From Paraburkholderia largidicola (GTDB taxonomy: Bacteria > Pseudomonadota > Gammaproteobacteria > Burkholderiales > Burkholderiaceae), in assembly GCF_013426895.1 (NCBI RefSeq), contig NZ_AP023175.1, forward strand, positions 558,001 through 622,000: DNA of 64,000 nt, written 5' to 3'. The notes under the pieces are model-generated. The model saw only the letters and a list, made by a program, of their open reading frames with translations. It did no database searches and was not told where the DNA came from. Below, piece after piece: positions 43,276 through 51,474 of this stretch. Made by a program: the position numbers and the translations under genes. How positions within the stretch are numbered: the first letter of the stretch is position 1; the number at the start of each line of letters is the position of its first letter.

Positions 43276-43884
43276 TCAGGCCGCCCGCGTTTCCGGAAGC
43301 AATCCAATCAGGCGATCGAACGCGTCCTTCGCACCCTCGCATGCGCGCGCGATGTCGTGCGGCGTGACGACCTGCACGCGCATGGCATCGATGAACTGCT
43401 TCCAGCGCGGTCCTGGCGGTACGCCGTTGCCGCTCAGATAGCGCAACGGATGCGGTGCGAGCGTCTCGCTCAAACGCCGGTAAAGCACGGTGCCGCCCAG
43501 CTGCGATCCCTCGATCACATAACACACGCCCCAGCGATAGGCGGCGTCGTTCGCGTCGGGCAGCACGGCGTATTCGAGCGGCTCATCCGCTAGCGCCCCG
43601 CTACGCAATGACGGGTCGGCGATATCCTCTTCGATCAACGGCATCCGCGCCACGAATGGCAAGGCGCGTTGCGGGCCATCGTCGAAGTTCACGAGCCATT
43701 GTTCCAGCGGCGCGAGCCACGCAGCCACTAGTTGCAGATGCAAGCGATAGTCACGCAAAGTCGGCGTGTCGCCCGAAAGCGGCATTGCAGAATCGATCAG
43801 TGCATGGCGGCTGCCCGTTGCTTCGCGCAACGCGGCGAGCACATCGAGGGTATCGGTAGAAGATGTTGAAGGCGGCAGACTCAC
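43276..43884 (-). CDS. bphO: biliverdin-producing heme oxygenase
   Basis: 202 residues of the HemO/PigA/BphO family. The proximal-ligand region is LREATGSRHALIDS (His27), and the distal helix shows YRWGVCYVIEGSQLGGTVLYRRL with the conserved glycines over the heme. It opens heme to biliverdin, CO and iron. Biliverdin is the chromophore for the bacteriophytochrome encoded 3 kb away on the opposite strand, so this gene supplies the cluster with its chromophore. In many genomes bphO is adjacent to and co-transcribed with bphP; here the two are separated by four signalling genes and differ in orientation. Confidence 0.92.
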   Translation of the reverse strand: MSLPPSTSSTDTLDVLAALREATGSRHALIDSAMPLSGDTPTLRDYRLHLQLVAAWLAPLEQWLVNFDDGPQRALPFVARMPLIEEDIADPSLRSGALADEPLEYAVLPDANDAAYRWGVCYVIEGSQLGGTVLYRRLSETLAPHPLRYLSGNGVPPGPRWKQFIDAMRVQVVTPHDIARACEGAKDAFDRLIGLLPETRAA

Positions 43885-43967
43885 GCAAGATTTCCGTATC
43901 GGTATGGACGGTTCATTCTAATGGCGACGGGCAACACGCGCCGCGCAATCAGACATGAACTCGACAT

Positions 43968-43995
43968 AAAAACGGGCCGCGCTGTCACGCGGCCC
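43968..43995 (-). terminator. csbD terminator
   Basis: Perfect 8-bp stem (43974-43981 with 43988-43995, loop CTGTCA). On the minus strand it is followed by CGTTTTTATG. It lies about 95 nt after the CsbD stop and a further GC-rich hairpin precedes it. Confidence 0.8.
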
Positions 43996-44088
43996 TGCGG
44001 GCTTCGCCCGTCTGTTTATCCGCTCCCTATGATCGAACGGCCGGGCGGCCAGCAGCGCCGCCCCGGCAACGCCACGATCAGTGCGCGA

Positions 44089-44283
44089 TCAGTGCTTACG
44101 GTTTTCGCGTGCGATGTCCTTTGCGTCTTCCTTCGCATCGCCATATGACTTCTGCATTTCGCCGGCGCCTTGCTGCAGATCGCCCTTGAGTTCCTGGCTA
44201 CGGTTGCCCGTGGCCTTGCCGACAGCCTCGTTGACCTTGCCCTTGACCTTCTCAGCGGTACCCTTCACTTGATCCTTGTTCAT
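44089..44283 (-). CDS. CsbD-family stress protein
   Basis: 64-residue hydrophilic protein with the CsbD pattern: MNKDQVKGTAEKVKGKVNEAVGKATGN followed by ELKGDLQQGAGEMQKSYGDAKE. The family is induced by general stress in many bacteria and consists of helical, charged, probably disordered proteins of unknown mechanism. The ATG at 44283 is chosen over an upstream extension with no similarity. A small unknown gene ends 89 bp upstream on the same strand. Confidence 0.93.
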   Translation of the reverse strand: MNKDQVKGTAEKVKGKVNEAVGKATGNRSQELKGDLQQGAGEMQKSYGDAKEDAKDIARENRKH

Positions 44284-44372
44284 GGCTGACTCCGTCTGGT
44301 TAGCCGACGCAACGGTTGCGCCAGTCACCGGGATTCGAGCATCCGCTGTGCCTGACCCGTGCCGCGGTCGTT

Positions 44373-44582
44373 TCAACCGACCGCGGGCGCACGCGTTTCG
44401 AGCGCGCGGAGCATTTCGTCGAGCCTGTGGGCGCGCGAGCGTTGCGATGGCACGAGCCGGGCCGCAAGCACGGCGTTGAGCCGGGTGCGCCAGTATGAAA
44501 GTGGGAAGCGGTGTTCGGCGCCCATACGGGCGAGGACCCGTTCGAGATGTTGCAGCTCGCTTTCCAGTTGGTAGTTATCCAT
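44373..44582 (-). CDS. small helical protein, 69 aa
   Basis: Predicted from a compact frame with a ribosome-binding region AGGGGTTCGAC. The protein (MDNYQLESELQHLERVLARM near the N-terminus) is charged and likely helical, ending with RAHRLDEMLRALETRAPAVG. No family is recognised, although similar short proteins are found next to stress genes in related genomes as far as I recall. It may be co-transcribed with csbD downstream. Confidence 0.55.
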   Translation of the reverse strand: MDNYQLESELQHLERVLARMGAEHRFPLSYWRTRLNAVLAARLVPSQRSRAHRLDEMLRALETRAPAVG

Positions 44583-44722
44583 AGTCGAACCCCTGATATT
44601 GTTTGAGCCTGAGGGGCATATGCGTAGCGCTCGTCACGTCGATCGCGGCGGAACAGGCCACGCATGCGCTGGCCCTTATACAGCACCCGCCATACCCGGA
44701 TGCAATGTGCATCGCGGGCACG

Positions 44723-45580
44723 CTAGACGTAGGGGCGCTCGCGCATCCACTTCGTCATGATCCACTTGTCGCCGCTCGTGACGGGCGCGCCGCCGTGCAG
44801 CGTCAGCGGATCGAGCTGGCGGCGCCCGTTCATGTAACGGAAGTAGATCGCGCCGCCTTGCCGCGCCATCACCGCGAGCCCTGCGTCCGGAAACACCGTC
44901 TCGCCGCCGCCTTCGACGTCGCTCAGATAGACGATCAGCGTCGCGACGCGCTGGCCGCCGCGCGCCGTATGCAACGCACTGCCGTTCTGGCCGGGCGGAA
45001 AATAGTCGAAATGCGGACGGTACTCGCCGCCTTGCCGGTAGTGCAAAATCTGCAGGCCTTCGCCGTGCTCGAGCGGCCAGTTCATCAACTCGGAAATACG
45101 TCGATCCAGCCGTTCGACGAACGCGTCCTCGCAGCGCTGGAACCAGAAGCCTTCGCTGGTGCGCAGCTGGATCACGTCTTCGCTGCCGTTCTCGGGATTG
45201 ACGGTAGTCGAGCGCTTCAGCCGGTGCCGCGCGCGTTCGATCAGCTCGGCGCATTCTTCGCCCGACAGCACGTCGTCGAACGCGATCACCTGCGGACGCT
45301 CGAAGCGTATGCGCACCGTCACGTCACGGTCGTACGCGTGCACCGTGTTGCCCGCCGCGACGGGACAGGCATCGTAGTCATAGGCACGCGCTTCGTCGTC
45401 CGGCAATGCAAGGACGGCGGCCACCGCGCCCGTCTCCGATGCCGCACGACGCACGATTTCACGCGCCGCGTCGATCTCGAAGCCGCCTTGCACCATCGCC
45501 TCGACCATCGATTCCGGCGTGCACCCGCGGCTCACGTTGGTCGCCAGCCATTCCCGCCATGCCGCATCCATCTCGCGCAT
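44723..45580 (-). CDS. 2OG-Fe(II) oxygenase, prolyl 4-hydroxylase-like
   Basis: 285 residues. The catalytic double-stranded beta-helix has the Fe ligands HxD in YRPHFDYFPPGQ and the distal His in LTLHGGAPVTSGDKWIMTKWMR, where the Lys binds 2-oxoglutarate. VATLIVYLSDVEGGGETVFPD matches the prolyl 4-hydroxylase alpha-like family. The N-terminal ~80 residues are a family-specific helical region. It hydroxylates an unknown protein or amino-acid substrate using O2 and 2-oxoglutarate. The ATG at 45580 is preferred (GGGGGATGTG upstream); a GTG one codon earlier is also possible. The SnoaL-like gene is 75 nt upstream on the same strand. Confidence 0.9.
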   Translation of the reverse strand: MREMDAAWREWLATNVSRGCTPESMVEAMVQGGFEIDAAREIVRRAASETGAVAAVLALPDDEARAYDYDACPVAAGNTVHAYDRDVTVRIRFERPQVIAFDDVLSGEECAELIERARHRLKRSTTVNPENGSEDVIQLRTSEGFWFQRCEDAFVERLDRRISELMNWPLEHGEGLQILHYRQGGEYRPHFDYFPPGQNGSALHTARGGQRVATLIVYLSDVEGGGETVFPDAGLAVMARQGGAIYFRYMNGRRQLDPLTLHGGAPVTSGDKWIMTKWMRERPYV

Positions 45581-45655
45581 CACATCCCCCGCTGCTTCGT
45601 TGCCGCGCCCGCCGGGCCTCGTTCAGGACAGGCTCGACGCGCGTTCATAGTCCGT

Positions 45656-46129
45656 TCATGTTGCCTTCGCGCGGAACGCGGCCAGCCCGCGTTTCGCCTG
45701 CGCGCGGACCGCGTTCTGCACGAAAGGTGTCCAGCCGAGCAGCGCGCCCTTCGCGCCCAGTGCCTGACTCGCCCAGCGCCACAGATCGAAACGGTCGTGA
45801 TGCTCGACGATCAGTCCGTCGCGAAACACGAAACGGGCGTCGATCGGATTGACCACGGTTCTGCCTGTCTGGCTGAACACATAACTCGCGACCCAATGCG
45901 CGCTGCCGCTGTCGCCGTCGGCGACGACATGGCTGAAGGCCAGCGTGAACTCCTGCGCACGCGACACCAGCATGCGCCACATGTCGGTCACTTCGCCGCC
46001 GTGCAGCTCGCCGAACACGGGGTCGCTGAACGTCACGTCGGGCGCGTAGCACGCTGCCATTGCGTCGACATCGCGCCGCTGGAATGCTTCGTAGAATCGC
46101 TCGATCAATGCCGCATTGGGATGAGTCAT
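45656..46129 (-). CDS. SnoaL-like/NTF2-fold protein
   Basis: 157 residues of the nuclear-transport-factor-2-like superfamily: IERFYEAFQRRDVDAMAACYAPDVTFSDPVFGEL is the typical N-terminal helix and strand. VNPIDARFVFRDGLIVEHHDRFDLWRW is the matching later strand. Members act as ketone isomerases, hydrolases or binding proteins; none of these can be chosen here. It is likely co-transcribed with the dioxygenase gene, 75 nt downstream. A three-copy 10-bp repeat lies in its upstream region. Confidence 0.85.
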   Translation of the reverse strand: MTHPNAALIERFYEAFQRRDVDAMAACYAPDVTFSDPVFGELHGGEVTDMWRMLVSRAQEFTLAFSHVVADGDSGSAHWVASYVFSQTGRTVVNPIDARFVFRDGLIVEHHDRFDLWRWASQALGAKGALLGWTPFVQNAVRAQAKRGLAAFRAKAT

Positions 46130-46200
46130 CTCGGTCTTGTGCTCGCCGTTTTCGTTTTTGCCAGCCTGTGTCTACCAGAGCCTGCCGCTCCGACGGCGCC

Positions 46201-46234
46201 GCATGTCAGCGCATGTCAGCGCATGTCGGCGCAT
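46201..46234. repeat. 10-bp direct repeat, 3.4 copies
   Basis: GCATGTCAGC at 46201-46210 and 46211-46220, GCATGTCGGC at 46221-46230, and a partial GCAT. It lies about 75-105 nt upstream of the SnoaL-like gene, in its probable promoter region. Confidence 0.9.
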
Positions 46235-46312
46235 CGTTCGGGACGTCAGTGCCATTCATCCAAGGTACAACACGCCCGTGCGATTGCGCAATCGTTCAGA
46301 TATGTCGCCGTC

Positions 46313-47590
46313 TTACGCCGCGGCCGGGTCCGAGCGATGAATCGCGATGCCTTCCATCGGGTCCGGTTCCTCGCGCCACGGCGCGCGTTCGATCATCCGT
46401 TGCGCGTCGGCGTAGCCCGCTTCCCAGCGGCGGCGGATGCCGTCCTTCGAAAAGTCGATGTCCTTGTGCATATCGTCGTGTCCGAAGTTCGGCGCGTCGA
46501 GTTCGATCACCTGCATCGTCGTGCCGCAGCCCCAATTCAGCAGTTCCTTGACGGCAGCCGTGTCGCGCTGATCGTCGGGCAGATGCTTGCCGAGTTCGCG
46601 GATCACATGCCGCAGCCGGTGGATCTGCCGCTGCCGTTCGAGATGGCTCTCGGCACGGCTCGAATACTGGATGTCGCGCTGGCGGCTCATCGCCTGCTGG
46701 ATCGACGCGGGTTCATCGCCATGCGCGGGCCACAATTGCACGGTGAAGATCACGGAGCTGTGCCGCGGCCGGTCGTCGAGCACCGCTTCGAGCGGCGTGT
46801 TCGAATAGATGCCGCCGTCCCAATACGCCTCGCCGTCGATGCGCACGGAAGGAAAGCCCGGCGGAAACGCCGCCGACGCCATCACATGCTCGACGTCGAG
46901 CGGTGCGTCACGATTGGTGAAGTAGCGCATATGGCCGCTGCCCACGCTGACCGTGCCGACCGTCAGCCGCGTCTGCTTGCGGTTCAGATAATCGAAATCG
47001 ATCAGCGACGCGAGCGTCTCGCGCAGCGGCTCGGTGTGATAGAACGCCGCCCGCTCGATGCCGACGGGCGCATGCAGCGCGAGCCACGCGTCGGCGCGCG
47101 GCGTGAAGAAGGCGGGCAAGCCTTGCGCCATGATCGACAGGTTACGCATCCACTGCTCGTAGCCGGGAATCCACGCGGCCCACGCGGTGGCCAGATACGC
47201 GGGCAAACCGGACGCGGCGCAGGCGGGCGCGCAGGCCGAAAGCCAGTCGGGCGCATGCTGGCCCGTCCACGTGACGCGGTCCCAGAATGTGCGCAGGCGG
47301 CTCATCCGGTCTTCGGGGCGGTTGCCCGCGATGATCGCGCCGTTGATTGCGCCGATCGACGTGCCGATCACCCAGTCGGGCTCGATCCCGGCATCGTGCA
47401 GCGCTTCGAATACGCCCGCCTGATAGGCGCCCAGCGCGCCGCCGCCTTGCAGCACCAGCACGACCTGGGCGTCGATCCCGGGATGCGAGGACGCGCCGCG
47501 CGTTTCCTCGCTCTTGCGCACCCGTGCGGAGGCGCGCGAGGCCTGCGCAGAAGGCTGCGCCGCCGCGTGCGCCGCGGTTTTCTTGACCAT
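46313..47590 (-). CDS. patatin-like phospholipase
   Basis: 425 residues. The N-terminus is a long Ala/Gln-rich linker. The patatin domain then has the oxyanion motif GGGALGAYQAGV, the nucleophile GTSIGAINGA (Ser of GxSxG) and the acidic partner in DGGIYSNTPLE, giving a Ser-Asp dyad. A DUF3734-type C-terminus (DRPRHSSVIFTVQLWPAHG onward) follows. Without a signal peptide it should be cytoplasmic. The ATG at 47590 is used because the upstream frame has no similarity. Lipid hydrolysis is inferred; a role in poly-3-hydroxybutyrate or membrane homeostasis has been suggested for relatives. Confidence 0.92.
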   Translation of the reverse strand: MVKKTAAHAAAQPSAQASRASARVRKSEETRGASSHPGIDAQVVLVLQGGGALGAYQAGVFEALHDAGIEPDWVIGTSIGAINGAIIAGNRPEDRMSRLRTFWDRVTWTGQHAPDWLSACAPACAASGLPAYLATAWAAWIPGYEQWMRNLSIMAQGLPAFFTPRADAWLALHAPVGIERAAFYHTEPLRETLASLIDFDYLNRKQTRLTVGTVSVGSGHMRYFTNRDAPLDVEHVMASAAFPPGFPSVRIDGEAYWDGGIYSNTPLEAVLDDRPRHSSVIFTVQLWPAHGDEPASIQQAMSRQRDIQYSSRAESHLERQRQIHRLRHVIRELGKHLPDDQRDTAAVKELLNWGCGTTMQVIELDAPNFGHDDMHKDIDFSKDGIRRRWEAGYADAQRMIERAPWREEPDPMEGIAIHRSDPAAA

Positions 47591-47762
47591 CGTGCTTCCC
47601 CGTCGAGAAACGAAGCGTTCATCTGGAGACCTGCGGCCGCGCCGCAGGCAGTCACACGATAGCGCACCTTTATTGCGCGCGCACTTCAAGTCGCGGGCCC
47701 TGGCGACGGCGTCGCCGTTCACGCGCCTGTCACAGCGACGTCACCGGCTGCGGCCCACGCCG

Positions 47763-49220
47763 CTATTTCGCGATCCGCAGAATCGCGGAAGCAAGCTGCG
47801 CGTAGCACGGCTTGATGGCGTCGGGGGTCGCGGCGTAGCAGTACACACCGACAGGCTGCGCCGCGTTGTAGCAGCGGCTCGGACCGTCGGCGACGTTGGC
47901 GATGCATTTGAGGATGTCCTGGCCCACCTCGCCGCTGCCCGCACCCGTCTTGGTCAGAAGAGACGGGCCGTAGCCGAGCGCGAACACGAAGATGCCTTCC
48001 GCGCGCGCCCTGGCCGCCATCATTTCCATCAGGTTGCGCGACGCGTTGTTCACGTTCGCGTATTTGATCAATATGTTCTTGGTTTGCGCCGCCGTGGGAC
48101 CACTACTCCCAACGGGGCCGACGTAGGGCATCGAACTCGTGACGGTGCGCGTCAGTGTGCCCGCGATGGGCGACGCGGGCGTGATGGGCAGTGTCGAACT
48201 GGCGTCGGATGCGGCATGCACGTCGTAGGTCGCGGGCATGCTGGTCACGTTGTCCGCGTATATGTCGTGACAACTGCTTTGCTGGTTCTGCACCGTCATG
48301 CTGTTGAATGCACCCGGATTGTTCTGCATCGAACTCTTGCTCGTACCCGGCGGACTGTCGCTTGAAGTGATCGTATAACCACCCGTTGCGCAGGTCGTCG
48401 TCGAGCCACTGGTGAAGTTGGCCGCGAAGCTGTTCGGTGCGCCATCCGAGAAGAACACGATCACGCGCAGGCTCGACGGCTGCGTGATCACGTGATCGAG
48501 CTGATACTTCGCGTTCCACACCGCGTCCACCGAGGCCGTATTGCCGCCGAAGCTATAGCCATTGATCTTGTTCGTCATCGTCGTGCGGTCGAAGCCGCGG
48601 CTCTGGTCGCTCTTGAACGGCACGTCTACGACCGTGCCCGTCGCGAAGTGCATCAGCGACACGCGGTCGGTCGACGTGTTGAAGTTGTTGAGGAACGAGA
48701 TCGATCCCGAACGCACGGCCGCCTGCGTCGTCGTATCGCTCATCGAACTCGTCACATCGACGACGAACGACATATCCAGATCGCGCCGGATCGCCTCGCC
48801 CGTGGTCGCCACATTGAGCAGCTTGAAACCCTGAATCTGCATCAGCGTGAGCGGCACGCTCGCCTGCGCGGCGAGATCGATGGTCACCGTGCCCTTGTTG
48901 ATGTTGACCGACGGCGCACTGAGCGTGGCCGTCGAGCCGAGAAAGCCCTGCGGATAGTTCGCGGCGAAGAACGCATTCGCGGCCGTGGTGGCGTTGGTGA
49001 TCTGCTCGGCCTGCGTCGCGCCACGCGTCACGGCCTGGCCCGCCGCGACCAGCGCGCCGTCCACCGCCGAATCCAGCCGCGCCTTGACCATGTAGCCCAG
49101 GCCCGCGTCGATCGCGAGTCCCGCGATACCGAGCAGCGCAATCAGCGACACCGCCACGAGTATGCTCACCGAGCCTTGCTGGCGCCTGAGCGCGCGCGTC
49201 TTTCTTGTGTATGTTTTCAT
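47763..49220 (-). CDS. tadG: TadG-type pilus protein with VWA domain
   Basis: 485 residues, last gene of the leftward tad group. An N-terminal TadE/Flp-like segment RRQQGSVSILVAVSLIALLGIAGLAIDAGLGY carries the hydrophobic helix, and a von Willebrand A domain follows, with its metal site in LDMSFVVDVTSSMSD and later FFSDGAPNSF. The C-terminus (IRGT-free, Cys-containing CIANVADGPSRCYNA) is typical of TadG homologues. These minor pilins or tip proteins help anchor the pilus. The ATG at 49220 follows GGGGGAAGCA. Confidence 0.85.
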   Translation of the reverse strand: MKTYTRKTRALRRQQGSVSILVAVSLIALLGIAGLAIDAGLGYMVKARLDSAVDGALVAAGQAVTRGATQAEQITNATTAANAFFAANYPQGFLGSTATLSAPSVNINKGTVTIDLAAQASVPLTLMQIQGFKLLNVATTGEAIRRDLDMSFVVDVTSSMSDTTTQAAVRSGSISFLNNFNTSTDRVSLMHFATGTVVDVPFKSDQSRGFDRTTMTNKINGYSFGGNTASVDAVWNAKYQLDHVITQPSSLRVIVFFSDGAPNSFAANFTSGSTTTCATGGYTITSSDSPPGTSKSSMQNNPGAFNSMTVQNQQSSCHDIYADNVTSMPATYDVHAASDASSTLPITPASPIAGTLTRTVTSSMPYVGPVGSSGPTAAQTKNILIKYANVNNASRNLMEMMAARARAEGIFVFALGYGPSLLTKTGAGSGEVGQDILKCIANVADGPSRCYNAAQPVGVYCYAATPDAIKPCYAQLASAILRIAK

Positions 49221-49252
49221 TGCTTCCCCCGGTGCTTCGAACTGCCTGACCT

Positions 49253-49897
49253 TCAGAACACGCTCATCGAATACAGGTTCGGCGACAGCGCGGGCGTGGT
49301 GACACCGCCGCCCAGGTTGATTGCGCCGATCAGCGGCTGCTGCACATAGAAGCTTTCGACGGCATACGCGATCTGTCCGTCGGACAGCTTGCCCTTGAGC
49401 AGGTCGACCGCCTGCGCGGGCGTCTTGCCGCCGAGTCCGTTGCACGCACCGGTGCCGTCCGTGGCCCACGACGTGCCCGCCGTCGCGCAGTTCCAGATCT
49501 TGCTGGCCGCGCCGCTGTCGCTGCCGCCCGTCCATTTCCATTGCGCGACGACCGTGCCCGTGCAGCCGTTGCCTTTTGCGTCGCAGCCTTGCGAGCCCAT
49601 GATTTCGGTGATGTAGATCATGCCGTTTGCGCTCATGTTGAGCGGCGGCGTGGTGGCTGCGAGCGACGACATGATGGTCTGCATCGGATACGTGCTCGCC
49701 GCGCGCGACGACAGGTTCGCGCCTTCCCGACTCACGTTGATGAGGATCATCTGCGCCTGAACGTTGCGCGCGATGTCGTAGAGCGGCAGCGCGATGCCGA
49801 GCAGCAGCGGCAGCAGCAACGCGAACTCCACGCTGACGATCCCTTTGGCATGGCCTCGTGCGTAACGGCGCCCCTTGAGCCGTGGTCTCGTCTTCAT
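49253..49897 (-). CDS. tadE: TadE-like pseudopilin 2
   Basis: 214 residues. A basic N-terminus is followed by the TadE signature GIVSVEFALLLPLLLGIALPLYDIAR, a pseudopilin-like hydrophobic helix starting with the conserved Glu. The rest is a periplasmic Ala/Gly-rich domain. Pseudopilins like TadE are cleaved by TadV and join the Tad base or the pilus. The upstream TadE gene ends one nt before this start (TGA-C-ATG), so translation is coupled. Confidence 0.85.
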   Translation of the reverse strand: MKTRPRLKGRRYARGHAKGIVSVEFALLLPLLLGIALPLYDIARNVQAQMILINVSREGANLSSRAASTYPMQTIMSSLAATTPPLNMSANGMIYITEIMGSQGCDAKGNGCTGTVVAQWKWTGGSDSGAASKIWNCATAGTSWATDGTGACNGLGGKTPAQAVDLLKGKLSDGQIAYAVESFYVQQPLIGAINLGGGVTTPALSPNLYSMSVF

Positions 49898-49898
49898 G

Positions 49899-50426
49899 TC
49901 AGAAGCCCTCGTTGCGCATGGTTGCCGCGACGCTGAAGTTGAAGAAGCCGCCGGGAAAGAACGAGCGGATCATCGGCGTGATCATCGGCCACGCGCAGTT
50001 GATCTGCAGCACGACGATGTCGCCGGGATTGCCGAACATGCTCGACGTATAGCTCGCGTCGCTCGCATAGCTCTGCGCCTTACCGCTGTTGACGGTGATC
50101 GCGTAGCTCGGATTGACGAGGGGATACAGGCCCATCGACTGATCCTTGATCTCCTGAATCACGGCGAGATAGCGCTGCGGATTCTTCTGGTTCGGGTCGA
50201 GCCCCGTCTGTCCCGTCACCGCGTAGCGCGCGCCTTCGCGCACCGCGTATTGCATGGTCAGGTTCACCCACAGCGCGACGCCGAGATCCATCACCATGCA
50301 CAGCAGAAAGAACAGTATCGGCGCGATAAACGCGAATTCGAGCGTCGCGACGCCAAGCTGCCTGCGGCGGCGTCCCAGGGACCGGCTCGCGCGGGTCACT
50401 CGCAGATGAGGACGCGTGGTTTTCAT
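49899..50426 (-). CDS. tadE: TadE-like pseudopilin 1
   Basis: 175 residues. RRRRQLGVATLEFAFIAPILFFLLCMVMDLGVALW is the TadE-type N-terminal motif, and the body has QYAVREGARYAVTGQ. The domain ends FFNFSVAATMRNEGF. Two consecutive tadE genes are typical of Tad loci in Burkholderia. Start at ATG 50426 after GAGAGACACG. Confidence 0.85.
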   Translation of the reverse strand: MKTTRPHLRVTRASRSLGRRRRQLGVATLEFAFIAPILFFLLCMVMDLGVALWVNLTMQYAVREGARYAVTGQTGLDPNQKNPQRYLAVIQEIKDQSMGLYPLVNPSYAITVNSGKAQSYASDASYTSSMFGNPGDIVVLQINCAWPMITPMIRSFFPGGFFNFSVAATMRNEGF

Positions 50427-50447
50427 CGTGTCTCTCCCGCAGTGGGT

Positions 50448-51425
50448 TCAGTGCATGCCGCCCATCGTCGGCAGCAGTTGCCGGACGACCTGCATCGCAG
50501 CGGGCCCGATCAGCACCATGATCAGCGTCGGAAAAATGCAGAACATCAGCGGAAAGAGCAGCTTGAGCGCGATCTTCGCGGCCAGTTCTTCGGCGCGCAG
50601 CCGGCGTTTGGTGCGCAGCGTGTCGATGAACACGCGCAGCGAATCGCCGACGCTCGTGCCGAAGCGGTCCGCCTGGATCAGCATCGACGTAAGCGTGTCG
50701 ATGTCCTCGACGCCCGTGCGCAGCGCGAGATTGCGCAACGCCTTGTCGCGGCCCGCACCCGCACGCAGTTCGAGCAGCACCAGTTCCAGCTCTTCCTTCA
50801 ATGCGTGGCTCTTCACGCCGATTTCCTCGGCGACGCGCTGCATCGCCGCGTCCAGACCGAGGCCCGCTTCGACGCAGACGGTCATGAGGTCGAGCGCATC
50901 GGGCAGGTCTTCGAACAGGCTGCGCCGACGCTGCTCGATCAGACGGTTCAGCACCACGTTCGGCAGATAGAAGCCGAGCGCCGCCATCGAGAGCGTCGCC
51001 ATCAGCAGGAATTTCTGCGCGTCGGGGCCAGCGAACAGCGTCATGCCGAGCAGCGCGAGCGCGGGCAGCACGAGCGCGAGCAGCGTCTTCGCGGCAAAGT
51101 AGATCGCCGGCGCGGTCTCGCTGCGCATGCCCGCATTCGCGAAGCGCCGACGCAGCGCGGACTTGTCCCAGTCGTCCTTCGGCAGCGACAGCTTCGCGAC
51201 CCGATGCGAGACTTTCGTGACCGTTTCCATCCACGCCGGGCTGTCGTCGGCGTCCATGCCGGGCGTACCTGCCGCGGCCCCCATCGCACCCGCCGCCGAC
51301 GACGCCGCAATACCGTCGATACGGCGCTTCAGCGGATCGGGACGCAGCAGCGACATCGCCTTCCACGCTGCGCCGAACACGATCACGAACATCGCGGCCA
51401 GCACGGCAAGCTGTTCGGTTTCCAT
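50448..51425 (-). CDS. tadC: Tad inner-membrane protein TadC
   Basis: 325 residues of the type II secretion GspF family. Helices appear at the N-terminus (LAVLAAMFVIVFGAAWKAM), at about 115-160 (FAAKTLLALVLPALALLGM and FLLMATLSMAALGFYL) and at the C-terminus (LLFPLMFCIFPTLIMVLIG). The cytoplasmic F-domain has LFEDLPDALDLMTVCVEAGLGLDAAM, the conserved GspF motif. TadC pairs with TadB, encoded just upstream, to form the membrane platform driven by TadA. Confidence 0.92.
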   Translation of the reverse strand: METEQLAVLAAMFVIVFGAAWKAMSLLRPDPLKRRIDGIAASSAAGAMGAAAGTPGMDADDSPAWMETVTKVSHRVAKLSLPKDDWDKSALRRRFANAGMRSETAPAIYFAAKTLLALVLPALALLGMTLFAGPDAQKFLLMATLSMAALGFYLPNVVLNRLIEQRRRSLFEDLPDALDLMTVCVEAGLGLDAAMQRVAEEIGVKSHALKEELELVLLELRAGAGRDKALRNLALRTGVEDIDTLTSMLIQADRFGTSVGDSLRVFIDTLRTKRRLRAEELAAKIALKLLFPLMFCIFPTLIMVLIGPAAMQVVRQLLPTMGGMH

Positions 51426-51474
51426 GATTTCCCCGTTTTGTTGCGTCGTTATCTGTTCGCGTCTTCGTCGGCTG

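Noticed and set aside
44603..47662. 1019-codon plus-strand open frame
   Set aside because: It runs antisense across the dioxygenase, SnoaL-like and patatin genes, all of which show conserved motifs, and its own translation has no recognisable fold.
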